A stretch of 60,580 nt of DNA from Streptomyces sp. Ncost-T10-10d (GTDB lineage Bacteria; Actinomycetota; Actinomycetes; Streptomycetales; Streptomycetaceae), in NCBI RefSeq assembly GCF_900091955.1, contig NZ_FMDF01000081.1, forward strand, positions 1 to 60,580. Reading direction: 5' to 3'. The position numbers and the translations under genes were made by a program. This document shows, piece after piece, positions 35,148-43,072 of this stretch. Position 1 is the first letter of the stretch. Each line of letters begins with the position of its first letter. Under the pieces are notes generated by a model. The model did not search any database. It was given only the letters and a program-made list of their open reading frames with translations, and had not been told where the DNA came from.

Positions 35148-36113
35148 TTAGTGTTTGTAGCGGGCGTGCCCTATGTGCCACACGTAGGAGGCTGCGACGG
35201 CTTCCATGGCGCGTGCGTGGTTTGCGAGTGCGTTCGTGCTGTCGGCGGTGAGTTCGGTGATGCGGAGGCGTGCGGTGGAGGCTTGGTGTTCACACATGCG
35301 GGAGGCGAGGTGGAATGCTTCTTCGAGGTTGCATTCGTGGTGTCGGATCAGGAGTGTCGGCAGGCTCAGCGGAGTCTGGCCACCGCGGTCTGTCTCCTTC
35401 GCGTACGAGGCGAGGTCGTTGATCCATCCGGCGAGGTCGGCGACGGCTTTCTCCAGTTCCCGCACTGCTGGCGAGGCTCGTTGATTGTCGGTGAGTTCGT
35501 ATCCGAGCCCGACTTCCGTGCTCGTCATGACGGTCCGGACGAAGACTGTGTGTGGGCGCATCGCGTAATAGTCGCTCAGGGTGACCTGGTCGAGTCTGTC
35601 GAGGTGATGGGCTTCCCAGAGGATGCCGAAGAGGTTGTCCCGCAGGTGTGCGGTGAGCCGTAGATACTGCGTGGGCGTGGCCCGTTCCCGGAACCGGTGC
35701 AGGAGCTCCCGCAGGGCGGCGACGCAGGCGTCGTCATCGGCCGCCGGCTCGTCGTGACCGGCCAGCAGGTGGACACAGTGACTGATGCGGCGGACCAGTC
35801 GGGTGGTGTCGCGGCTTCCTTCGGTTTCGCCGTGTGTGTCGTCGAAGGCGGTGAGCCACAGGAAGAGGTCGGCGCAGAGGAACACGCTGTCCTGGTCGGC
35901 GGTGGGCAGGACACGGGCCACGCCCTGGGCCGTGATGTTGCAGAGGGCCTTCGCCTCGCCGGGTGAGCCGGTCAGGGGGAAGGTCTGGAGCCAGTGGGTG
36001 GTCTGTTCCTCGATGGCGTTGGCGTACGGGCTGGTGGCGAAGGGGCCGGGGAAGGAGTTTTGGAGGTCGGGCATCGGCAGGGTACGCGCGTCCGAGCCGC
36101 GGGTGTGGCTCAT
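35148..36113 (-). CDS. Class I terpene synthase (labdane-type diterpene synthase)
   Basis: The 321-residue protein is a bacterial class I terpene synthase. The aspartate-rich motif is AFDDTHGE (D91, D92, E96; a DDxxxE variant) and the NSE triad is NDLASYAKE (N232, S236, E240), both binding the Mg2+-diphosphate. It should ionise the allylic diphosphate made by the class II enzyme; in the cyslabdan and labdanmycin pathways the corresponding enzyme gives (E)-biformene-type labdatrienes. Start ATG 36113 overlaps the P450 stop by 4 bases (ATGA). It is the last gene of the operon. Product identity is inferred from the operon and not from the active site. Confidence 0.85.
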   Translation of the reverse strand: MSHTRGSDARTLPMPDLQNSFPGPFATSPYANAIEEQTTHWLQTFPLTGSPGEAKALCNITAQGVARVLPTADQDSVFLCADLFLWLTAFDDTHGETEGSRDTTRLVRRISHCVHLLAGHDEPAADDDACVAALRELLHRFRERATPTQYLRLTAHLRDNLFGILWEAHHLDRLDQVTLSDYYAMRPHTVFVRTVMTSTEVGLGYELTDNQRASPAVRELEKAVADLAGWINDLASYAKETDRGGQTPLSLPTLLIRHHECNLEEAFHLASRMCEHQASTARLRITELTADSTNALANHARAMEAVAASYVWHIGHARYKH

Positions 36114-37489
36114 GCGGCTCTCCCCGCGGCGGCACGTTGTCTGGTCTCGGCGACCATACGGGGGTCCGACGGGTGTACGGTGAGCAGCCCGACCGGCTCC
36201 ACGGTGGCGCCCGGAACGGGCCGCAGCCGCCAGCGGGACGCGATGAACGCCGTGATGACGATCCCCTCCGTCCAGGCGAACGCGTCGCCGATGCACATGC
36301 GTTTCCCCGATCCGAAGGGTATGAAGGCTCCTCTGGGTGGCTGGGGGCGCTCGGGTAGCCAGCGGTCGGGGTCGAAGCGGAGTGGGTCGGGGTACAGGGC
36401 GGGGTCCCGGTGCAGTGCGTAGGGACTCCACAGCACCTGCTCCCCCGCCGGCAAGGTGGCCTGCCCGAGGCGTACGGGCTTGGTGGCCTGCCGGGTCACC
36501 AGCCAGCCGGCGTGGTGCAGCCGCAGGGTCTCACTGACCAGTTGGCGGGTGAAGGCGAGTCGGGGGACGTGCTCGGCGGTGATCGGGCCCTCTCCGACCA
36601 CGGAGTCGACCTCCTCGTGGAGCCTGCGCTCCAGTTCGGGGTCGCGGCCCAGCTCGTGGAACAACCAGGCCAGCATGACTCCTGTCGTCTCGGAGCCCGC
36701 GGCCAGCAGTCCGATGATTTCCGACAGGATCTCGTTGTCGGGCAGTGGTGCACCGGTTTCGTCCCGGGCCTCCAGGAGCAGTGTCATGAGGTCGTCGTGG
36801 GCGTCGGGGTCCGTCCGGCGCTCTGCGATGATGTCGGCGACCTCGCTGCGCAGCAGGCTGCGGGCGGCCTTGAGGTGCCGGTTGCTGCGGGTGGGCAGCC
36901 GTTCCAGCGAGGACACGGGCACCATGGTGCGCCAGATGGCGGCCGTGAAGACCGTGTCGACGGCGTCGAGGATCGCACGCGCTCGTTCCTGCTCCGCGCG
37001 GAAGGAGCACAGTACTGACATGGCCACGTCCTGGGCCATGAGCCCCATCTCGGTTTTCAGGTCCAGCAGTTCACCCTCACGCCAGCCCGTGATGGACGGC
37101 TCCACCGTTTCCCGCATCGTGTCGACGTACCTGCTGACCTGCTCGCGGTGGAAGGCGGGCTGGAGCAGTCGGCGCCTACGCAGGTGGGGCTCGCCTTCCG
37201 CGACCGGCAGGGCCGACTGGCCGAAAAGCTTGAGCTTCTCGCCCAGGAGCCCTTTGGAGAAGGAGTTGGACTTGCTGGTGAGCATTTCGTGGATCAGCTC
37301 ATGAGAGTTGACCACGGTCACTTTCTTGAGGCCGACCGACATACGGACGATCGGCCCGTACGTGCGCAGGCGTTCGACGAACTCCAGACGGTCCTTGAGC
37401 AGGGGCACCACGTGCCCGATGAGCGGCAGCCTCCCCGGAGCTGTCGGTGGAACGTCCATGTCGGCAGTCACATCTATGTCAGGTGTCAC
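36110..37489 (-). CDS. Cytochrome P450, diterpene oxidase
   Basis: The 459-residue protein has all P450 motifs: the I-helix oxygen-binding AAGSETTG, ExxR as SETLRLH, a PERF-like RFDPDRW, and the haem loop FIPFGSGKRMCIGDAFAW with the cysteine ligand. The sequence style (PPTAPGRLPLIGHVVPLLKD) resembles CYP102/CYP183-like bacterial terpene oxidases. Start GTG 37489 follows AGGAGGGACGC and overlaps the class II cyclase stop (GTGA). It is expected to hydroxylate or epoxidise the labdane skeleton, as proposed for the P450 of the cyslabdan cluster. Redox partners are not encoded nearby. Confidence 0.88.
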   Translation of the reverse strand: MTPDIDVTADMDVPPTAPGRLPLIGHVVPLLKDRLEFVERLRTYGPIVRMSVGLKKVTVVNSHELIHEMLTSKSNSFSKGLLGEKLKLFGQSALPVAEGEPHLRRRRLLQPAFHREQVSRYVDTMRETVEPSITGWREGELLDLKTEMGLMAQDVAMSVLCSFRAEQERARAILDAVDTVFTAAIWRTMVPVSSLERLPTRSNRHLKAARSLLRSEVADIIAERRTDPDAHDDLMTLLLEARDETGAPLPDNEILSEIIGLLAAGSETTGVMLAWLFHELGRDPELERRLHEEVDSVVGEGPITAEHVPRLAFTRQLVSETLRLHHAGWLVTRQATKPVRLGQATLPAGEQVLWSPYALHRDPALYPDPLRFDPDRWLPERPQPPRGAFIPFGSGKRMCIGDAFAWTEGIVITAFIASRWRLRPVPGATVEPVGLLTVHPSDPRMVAETRQRAAAGRAA

Positions 37490-39081
37490 GCGTCCCTCCT
37501 TTCCACGTCTGCTTCCGTACATGCGGCTGCTCGACGTGCCCGCAGCAATTCCCGCGCAGAGAGCACCTCCGCTTCGATCACTGCGGTGGGCGCGTACAGG
37601 GTCTTGTCGTGCCACAGCGCGGGGTGCTGGTGGCCGGGGTGCGAGGCGGTGTGCAGATACGTTTCAGCTAGGTCCAGGGCCCGGATGTGCTGCGGCTGCG
37701 GTACGGATGTGGCGGCGCTCAGCAGGATTTTGACGGCGTATGCGGTTTCTTCGACGGTGCTGCCCCACACGCCCCAGGAGCCGTCGGAGCGCTGAGTTTC
37801 GGTGGTCCACGCGGCGGCGCTCCGTACGGCCCCGGACGCGTCATGACCGCCGTACTGGGCGAGCGCGGTGACGCTTCGCGCGGTGGCGTAGTAGGGGGAG
37901 GCATGCCACTTGTCGGTCCAGTGCCCTTCGGGCTGCTGCTGGCCGGTCAGCCAGTCGCAGAGCTTTGCCGCCCGGGGGCCGTATGTGTGCTCTGCCGTCG
38001 GGTCGCGCCGCAGGTAGCTCACGAGGGCTTGGAGGGCGTGGGCGTTCGCGGTGACCGATCCGGTGTCCTCGCCGATGTAGCAGTCGTAGTGGCTGCCGTT
38101 GTGGAACAGGTCCAGTGGTGCCGGGTCGTAGGGCAGGCCGACGAGTGAGGCGACCAGCACCGCCATGGCGGTGTCGTCGGCATCGGTCATGAGGCCGGGC
38201 GCACCGCGCACGCCTTGAGGATCGTAGATGTCCTCGGCCCACCTGCGGAGTGTGGGCAGAGCGGCAGCGGGCAGGTGGGTGCGTGCCAGTGCGGCGGCGA
38301 TCCACAGCCGTTCGACCACGCGCAGGGGTGCGGCCTCGGGGAAGAGACCGCCGTAGCGCTGCGCCACTGCGGTGAGGTCGGTGATGGCCTGGGCGGTAGT
38401 GGCAGGTGACCGTGTTGCCCGTGCCGCGGTGGCGGCCGGTGAGCTGCCCAGCAGGCCTTCGGTGTCAGGGACGAGGGACGGCGGTATGTAGCTGTCTATG
38501 CCTTCGAACGTGTGGTGGAACTTGACGGGCAGGCTGCCTGCCGGTTCGTACCGCCTGGCCACGCGAGCAGGTGCCCAGGCGTGGAAGCCGCCGGGAACCG
38601 GCAGTTGTGGGCTGCCGGGTTCCGGTGTGTTCTCGTTGGTGGTCAGGGAGCCCAGCCTCTCGTTGATCTTGGCTACCAGGCTGGGTACGAGTATTTCCGC
38701 TGCGGCCGTGTCCGGCCACGGGCATGGTGGCAGTGCGCGCAGTACGCCGAGGCCTGTGTTCACCGCGGCCGTGAGCCGGCCGGTGACTTCTGGGGACGTG
38801 GTGCCCCGTTGCAGGACGGCCAGTGCGGCCTCCACTGCGCTGAGTGTCGGCAGGAGCCGGTAGGGCAGCGGTCCCTGCCCCCAACTGCCGTCGGGCGCCT
38901 GCTGTTCCAGCAGGTACGTGATCCGCCGTGGCTCCCCGGGCAGCCATGGTGCCGCCGACAGGACGCGGGCGCTCTCGTACAGGGACGGACCGACGCTTCC
39001 CCATCTGTCCTGGTCGGCCCTGGCCACCAGGCTGGTGGCTCGTTCGGCGTAGGGCGTGGCGACGGGCGTGCTGATGCTCAT
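37486..39081 (-). CDS. Class II diterpene cyclase (copalyl diphosphate synthase-like)
   Basis: The 531-residue protein has the beta-gamma fold of class II cyclases, with prenyltransferase/squalene-cyclase repeats (QAPDGSWGQGPLPYRLLPTL; TQRSDGSWGVWGSTVEETAY). The general-acid motif DxDD is present as TDADDTAMAV near residues 300-303. It should protonate GGPP and form a bicyclic labdane diphosphate such as copalyl diphosphate. Length and domain layout agree with bacterial CPP synthases. Start ATG 39081. It lies 49 bp after the GGPP synthase gene and is coupled to the P450 by a 4-base overlap. Confidence 0.9.
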   Translation of the reverse strand: MSISTPVATPYAERATSLVARADQDRWGSVGPSLYESARVLSAAPWLPGEPRRITYLLEQQAPDGSWGQGPLPYRLLPTLSAVEAALAVLQRGTTSPEVTGRLTAAVNTGLGVLRALPPCPWPDTAAAEILVPSLVAKINERLGSLTTNENTPEPGSPQLPVPGGFHAWAPARVARRYEPAGSLPVKFHHTFEGIDSYIPPSLVPDTEGLLGSSPAATAARATRSPATTAQAITDLTAVAQRYGGLFPEAAPLRVVERLWIAAALARTHLPAAALPTLRRWAEDIYDPQGVRGAPGLMTDADDTAMAVLVASLVGLPYDPAPLDLFHNGSHYDCYIGEDTGSVTANAHALQALVSYLRRDPTAEHTYGPRAAKLCDWLTGQQQPEGHWTDKWHASPYYATARSVTALAQYGGHDASGAVRSAAAWTTETQRSDGSWGVWGSTVEETAYAVKILLSAATSVPQPQHIRALDLAETYLHTASHPGHQHPALWHDKTLYAPTAVIEAEVLSARELLRARRAAACTEADVERRDA

Positions 39082-39129
39082 GGGGCGGCTTCCTCCTCGG
39101 GGTTCTGGCTGGCGGTGTGGGGCGATGCC

Positions 39130-40209
39130 TCATGTCTGCCTGGCCGTTGCCTCCAGGGCGAGCCGGCGCAGGGAGGCTGTGGCACTTTCCGGGAAGGGAG
39201 CGTTGTCCAGGGCGGCGAGGGCGGCGGCCCGTCGTGTGGTGATCATTTCCTCCACGGTCTGCCGGGCACCGGTGGAGTTCAGGATCGTGCGGACCGCGGC
39301 GGCGTGTTCCTCGTCGAGGTCGCTTCGGCCGACGAGCTCGCGCAGTGTTCTCAGTTCGGCCGTGGAGGCTCGCTGGACCGCGAGTGCCATCAGGACGGTG
39401 GCCTTGCCCTCGCGCAGGTCGTCCAGCACTGGTTTGCCTGTCTTGGCGGGGTCACCGAAGACCCCGAGCAGGTCGTCCCGCAGCTGAAACGCTTCTCCCA
39501 GTGGTATGCCGAAGGCGGTGCAGGCATCGAGTACGGGTGGGGTCGCTCCGGCCGCTGCCGCCCCTATGTGCAGGGGCCGTTCTATGGTGTATTTAGCCGT
39601 CTTGTATCGAATGACGTGCAGTGCCGTGTCCACGTCGCCGGTGAGGCGGCCGGTGGTCTGCAAGTCCAGGAGTTGGCCGTACATGACCTCGCTGCGCATT
39701 TCGGCCACCAGGGGCAGCACCTGTGCCAGCCGCCCCGGGCCGAGGTCCGCCGTGCGCAGGAGTTCATCGGACCACACCAGAGCCAGGTCTCCGAGAAGGA
39801 CGGCCGCGCCCAGACCGTGCGCCTGGGCCCTGCTGTCCGGGCCACCGCTGTCGGTGTACGCGGTGGCCAGTGCACGGTGGGCGGACGGCCGGCCGCGGCG
39901 GATGTCGCTGTCATCCATCACGTCGTCGTGCACCAGGGCGAACACCTGGAAAAGTTCGAGGCTGGCGGCAGCGCGAACGGCAGCAGTCATATCACCTGTT
40001 GCTCCGGCGGCCTGCCATCCGTACAGACACAGCAGCGACCGCAGCCGTTTCCCGCCGGTCAGGAGTCCGCGCAGGGCGGTGGTCAGGTAGAGCAGCTCGA
40101 TTCCCGGCGCAGCACGTTCCTTGGTGTCCAGGAATCCGGTCAGAGCCGCTCCCACCTTCTGTCGTAGGCAAGAGAGGTCGGGCAGTTTTGTGGGAAGGGT
40201 TTGTGTCAC
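39130..40209 (-). CDS. Geranylgeranyl diphosphate synthase (trans-polyprenyl synthase)
   Basis: The 359-residue protein has the first aspartate-rich motif LVHDDVMDDSDIRRG (DDxxD) and the second FQLRDDLLGVFGD (DDxxG). TGGKRLRSLL is the conserved IPP-binding GKRxR segment. It makes the C20 precursor for the adjacent class II cyclase; chain length is inferred from the neighbours. GTG 40209 is chosen because GAGGA precedes it by 8-10 bases; longer in-frame versions run into the non-coding gap. It is the first gene of a four-gene operon. Confidence 0.92.
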   Translation of the reverse strand: MTQTLPTKLPDLSCLRQKVGAALTGFLDTKERAAPGIELLYLTTALRGLLTGGKRLRSLLCLYGWQAAGATGDMTAAVRAAASLELFQVFALVHDDVMDDSDIRRGRPSAHRALATAYTDSGGPDSRAQAHGLGAAVLLGDLALVWSDELLRTADLGPGRLAQVLPLVAEMRSEVMYGQLLDLQTTGRLTGDVDTALHVIRYKTAKYTIERPLHIGAAAAGATPPVLDACTAFGIPLGEAFQLRDDLLGVFGDPAKTGKPVLDDLREGKATVLMALAVQRASTAELRTLRELVGRSDLDEEHAAAVRTILNSTGARQTVEEMITTRRAAALAALDNAPFPESATASLRRLALEATARQT

Positions 40210-40301
40210 AGGCGGTTGATCCTCTTTCGTTCGAGAACCGTCATCGCGGTTCCGTTCTTGCAGAGGACGGGCCAACGGACCCGCGTCTCCTTCCTGAGGC
40301 T
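40210..40301 (-). promoter_or_regulatory. Presumed promoter region of the diterpene operon
   Basis: The 92 bases between the GGPP synthase start and the hairpin at 40302-40344 must contain the operon's own promoter if the hairpin terminates upstream transcription. No clear -35/-10 pair was found by eye. Confidence 0.35.
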
Positions 40302-40344
40302 GTCGCGGTGGTGCCGGCCGGCTCCCGGACGGCACCACCGCGAC
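40302..40344 (-). terminator. Hairpin terminator between the conservon and diterpene operons
   Basis: GTCGCGGTGGTGCCG (40302-40316) pairs perfectly over 15 bp with 40330-40344, with a 13-base loop. It lies 30 bases after the stop of the CYP157-like gene, the last gene of the conservon operon. There is no T run, as is usual in Streptomyces. Confidence 0.8.
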
Positions 40345-40373
40345 GCGACGATCGAAGGCAGCTGATACGGCTT

Positions 40374-41666
40374 CTACGCCTCAGTCCTGCCTGACGCCGG
40401 GGCCAACGGCGTGTCCCGCTCGGGGCGGGAGGGGCTCCGGCTCCAGGGGGTGGCCCCGTCGGCGTCGGGTGTCAGCGGGGTGAACCGGGCCGGGAGCGCG
40501 GTGAGCGTCCGGTGAACAGCCCCGGGGCGGTAGGTCAGCTTGTCGGCCCGGACGTCCAGTTCGATGTCCGGCAGGTAGGTCAGCAGCCTCTCGATGGCGG
40601 CGGTGGCGATCAGCATGGCGACGTCACGGGCAGGACACGCGTGGGGCCCCGCAGCGAAAGCCAGATGTGCCTTCTTCCCGGAGCGGTAGCCGTCCGCCGG
40701 CACGCCCGAGTGGGGGCAGGTGTTGGCGGCGGCGTAGGACACCATGACGGGCGAGCCTGCGGGGATGCGAGCGCCGTGGAAGGTCACGTCCTTCTTGGGG
40801 AAGTGGATGCTGAAGTTGGCCAGCGGCGCGTCGTGCCACAGCGCGTCATCGATGGCGTGCTGGATGGGCAGGCTCCCGGTGGTCAGGGTGCCGAAATAGC
40901 GGTCGTCGCTGAGCATGCGGACGAGCGTGTTGGCAATGAGGTTGCCCAGCGGCTCGTTCCCGGCCCCCAGGGTGATGAGGATCTGGTGGACGGCCTCTTC
41001 CTGGCTCAGCCCATTGGGATGATCGATGAACCAGGAGGTCAGATCGTGGCCACGCTGTGCCGCCTTGGTCCCGTAGAGCGTTTCGAGGTAGGCGCCGAAC
41101 GACCTCCCGCCCGCCGCCTGTACCTCCGGATCACTGTCCATCATCGCCTTGAGCGCCCACACGAGCCGCGGGCCCTCCTCGTCCGGCATACCGAACAGAG
41201 CATTGAAGACCATCAGGGGCAGCTGCTGCGCGTACTGGCGTACCAGGTCGACCGTCCCGGTATCGGCGAACTCCTTCAGCAGCGTGTCGGCATAGCGGAA
41301 GGTCAGGACACGCACCTCATGGGGGTCCAGGAGACCGAAGCTGTCCGTGATCACACGCCGCAGGTGCGCATGTGCCTCGCCGTCGGCGAAGAACAGACTC
41401 GGCCGCCACTCCACCAGCGGCCGGATCGGGCTGTCCTGCGGCACCTGTGGCAGCCAGCTCCGGGTGTCCTTGGTCCACGTATCAACGTCCTGGAGGAGGT
41501 CGAGGGCGGCTCGGTAGTCGGTGACCAGGTTGACCACGACACCGGGAGCCACCTCGGCTACGCCGACCGGTCCCTGCCTGCGCAGCAGTTCATAGCTGCG
41601 CTGCGGGTTCGCGGCGTGTTCAGCCCCGTGCAGGGACACGGGGGCTTCGGCTGGTGTGAACGTCAC
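40374..41666 (-). CDS. cvnE: CYP157-like cytochrome P450 of the conservon, lacking ExxR
   Basis: The 430-residue protein has a normal haem loop (FAAGPHACPARDVAML, cysteine ligand) and an altered I-helix (GAGNEPLGNLIAN), but where ExxR should stand it reads IDDALWHDAP. CYP157 enzymes of conservons are known to lack ExxR, with EQSLW in the S. coelicolor member; this sequence is a further variant, DDALW. It overlaps cvnD by 4 bases, so it belongs to the conservon operon. The substrate of such P450s is unknown. The C-terminal 30 residues are low complexity. It could act on the diterpene made next door or serve a signalling role. Confidence 0.87.
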   Translation of the reverse strand: MTFTPAEAPVSLHGAEHAANPQRSYELLRRQGPVGVAEVAPGVVVNLVTDYRAALDLLQDVDTWTKDTRSWLPQVPQDSPIRPLVEWRPSLFFADGEAHAHLRRVITDSFGLLDPHEVRVLTFRYADTLLKEFADTGTVDLVRQYAQQLPLMVFNALFGMPDEEGPRLVWALKAMMDSDPEVQAAGGRSFGAYLETLYGTKAAQRGHDLTSWFIDHPNGLSQEEAVHQILITLGAGNEPLGNLIANTLVRMLSDDRYFGTLTTGSLPIQHAIDDALWHDAPLANFSIHFPKKDVTFHGARIPAGSPVMVSYAAANTCPHSGVPADGYRSGKKAHLAFAAGPHACPARDVAMLIATAAIERLLTYLPDIELDVRADKLTYRPGAVHRTLTALPARFTPLTPDADGATPWSRSPSRPERDTPLAPASGRTEA

Positions 41667-42283
41667 GAGGCTTTGACTCCGGCAACGGATATGGAATGGG
41701 CGGTCAGTTGGGCGAGGGCTTGCAGGCCGCTGTTCTTCTCTCGTGCGTCACAGGTGACCAGTGGTGTCTCCGGGGCGAGGTCGAGCTTGGAGCGGATGAG
41801 CGCCAAGTCGTACTTGGGTGAGTCAGGGAAGACATTGACCGCGACGGCGTACGGCAAACCGCGCTCCTCGATGAGTTCCATCACTTCCCAGGAGTCCTTG
41901 AGCCGCCGGGTGTCGACCAGGACGAGGGCACCGAGCGCTCCGAACGCGATGCCTTCCCACAGCGGAAGGAAGCGGCGCTGCCCCGGAGTTCCGTACAGGT
42001 ACAGAACGATCTTGTCGCCCGGCAGCGTCAGACGGCCGAAGTCGATGGCGACCGTGGTGGTGGTCTTGTCACGCAGGACATCGTGGCTGAGGTCATCGGT
42101 GGCGACCGCCGCGTTCGTCATGACTTCGTCGGTGTGCAGTGTCGGGATCTGCGACAGCGACTTGACCACGGTTGTCTTGCCGATACCGAGCGGGCCGGCA
42201 ACGAGGATCTTGATCCTTCGGTGTTCTCCCTCGGGCAGGTAGACAGGAGGCGAGCTAGGCGGCAAGGAGAGCGTGGAGTCCAC
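41663..42283 (-). CDS. cvnD: Conservon GTP/ATP-binding protein CvnD
   Basis: The 206-residue protein is a small Ras-like/MglA-like GTPase of the conservon type. P-loop GPLGIGKTTVV lies near residues 30-40; VAIDFGRLTL and LYGTPGQRRF (switch II-like DxxG equivalent TPGQ) follow, and LVDTRRL is the next conserved beta strand. Start GTG 42283 lies inside cvnC (29-base overlap) with GAGG upstream. In conservons CvnD forms a membrane-associated complex with CvnA, CvnB and CvnC. It overlaps the P450 gene by 4 bases. Confidence 0.9.
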   Translation of the reverse strand: MDSTLSLPPSSPPVYLPEGEHRRIKILVAGPLGIGKTTVVKSLSQIPTLHTDEVMTNAAVATDDLSHDVLRDKTTTTVAIDFGRLTLPGDKIVLYLYGTPGQRRFLPLWEGIAFGALGALVLVDTRRLKDSWEVMELIEERGLPYAVAVNVFPDSPKYDLALIRSKLDLAPETPLVTCDAREKNSGLQALAQLTAHSISVAGVKAS

Positions 42284-42638
42284 TCAGAACCTCTTCCAGG
42301 ACTTTTTTCGACGGCCGGCCATCGTTCGACGCGCGCAGGGCGTCGGGAATCGGGACGGTGGCCTTTAACTGACCGTCATTGACAAGTTGTTCGGCGAGCA
42401 CGAGAGTCACGCTGACCGGGAGGCCGAGATAGCCGGCCAGTTCGACGACGCTGAGAGACCCGTCGGTAAGGAGCTCGATCACGCGCTGGTGCACCGCTGT
42501 GTGGTACCTGGCGAGGGGCAGACCACTGGCACGCAGAGCGGCCAGCGAATCGAGCGTGCCCGAGAGGCCGGCGCCGGGGTTGGTCCCGGTGGCGAGGTAG
42601 GCCGGCAGCAGCCGTCGCTGTTCCTGGCCGCGGGTCAT
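42255..42638 (-). CDS. cvnC: Conservon DUF742 protein CvnC
   Basis: The 127-residue protein matches DUF742, a winged-helix-like family found only in conservons: RVIELLTDGSLSVVELAGYL, LGLPVSVTLVLAEQLVNDG, and LEEVLSGLHAL. Start ATG 42638 overlaps cvnB by 4 bases. The N-terminal 40 residues are less conserved. It is thought to take part in the CvnA-D complex. Confidence 0.9.
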   Translation of the reverse strand: MTRGQEQRRLLPAYLATGTNPGAGLSGTLDSLAALRASGLPLARYHTAVHQRVIELLTDGSLSVVELAGYLGLPVSVTLVLAEQLVNDGQLKATVPIPDALRASNDGRPSKKVLEEVLSGLHALLAA

Positions 42639-43072
42639 GACGCCCCGTCGTTGGTACGAGCGGGAACGGACATTATCTGTTCGCCGAGTTTCATGGCCTG
42701 GCGGGCCATGGTGGCCGCGACCACCCCCATGGGCATGTCCTCGTCGCCCGCCGCCGCGATCAGGGTGTTGGTTCCTTCGCCGACCGGCATGACCATGTAG
42801 ATGCCCCGGTCGTTGTGGGAGGTGACGGTCTTGAGCGGAGTGCTTCGAGGGGCTCCCAGAACGGCGTTGGTGGCGGCGCGGGAGGCGGAGTGCAGCGCGG
42901 CAGTCATCGCGCCGATGCCGTCTGCCTCGTCCTTGGTGAGGTCCTCGGAGATGGCCTGGACCATCCCGTCGAGAGTCATCGTCAGGGCGTGCCGGACACC
43001 ACGGATTTCGGTGATGGGCTTCAGGACCCAGGCGTACGAGCCGGTCTCTGCGTGGGTTTCAGGCATGGTCAC
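42635..43072 (-). CDS. cvnB: Conservon roadblock/LC7 protein CvnB
   Basis: The protein of about 145 residues has a roadblock/LC7 fold: WVLKPITEIRGVRHALTMTL, MVQAISEDLTKDEADGIGAM, GIYMVMPVGEGTNTLIAAAG. Roadblock proteins act as regulators or exchange factors for Ras-like GTPases, here CvnD. GTG 43072 is chosen because it overlaps the cvnA stop by 4 bases as elsewhere in this operon; ATG 43066 is two codons downstream. Confidence 0.9.
   Translation of the reverse strand: MTMPETHAETGSYAWVLKPITEIRGVRHALTMTLDGMVQAISEDLTKDEADGIGAMTAALHSASRAATNAVLGAPRSTPLKTVTSHNDRGIYMVMPVGEGTNTLIAAAGDEDMPMGVVAATMARQAMKLGEQIMSVPARTNDGAS

Noticed and set aside
40512..42242. Plus-strand 576-codon open frame opposite the CYP157-like gene and cvnD
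   Set aside because: Antisense shadow; both minus-strand genes carry diagnostic motifs and the operon overlaps require the minus strand.
43066..43072. ATG 43066 as the start of cvnB
   Set aside because: GTG 43072 gives the 4-base overlap with cvnA seen at most other junctions of the operon; the difference is two residues and not important.
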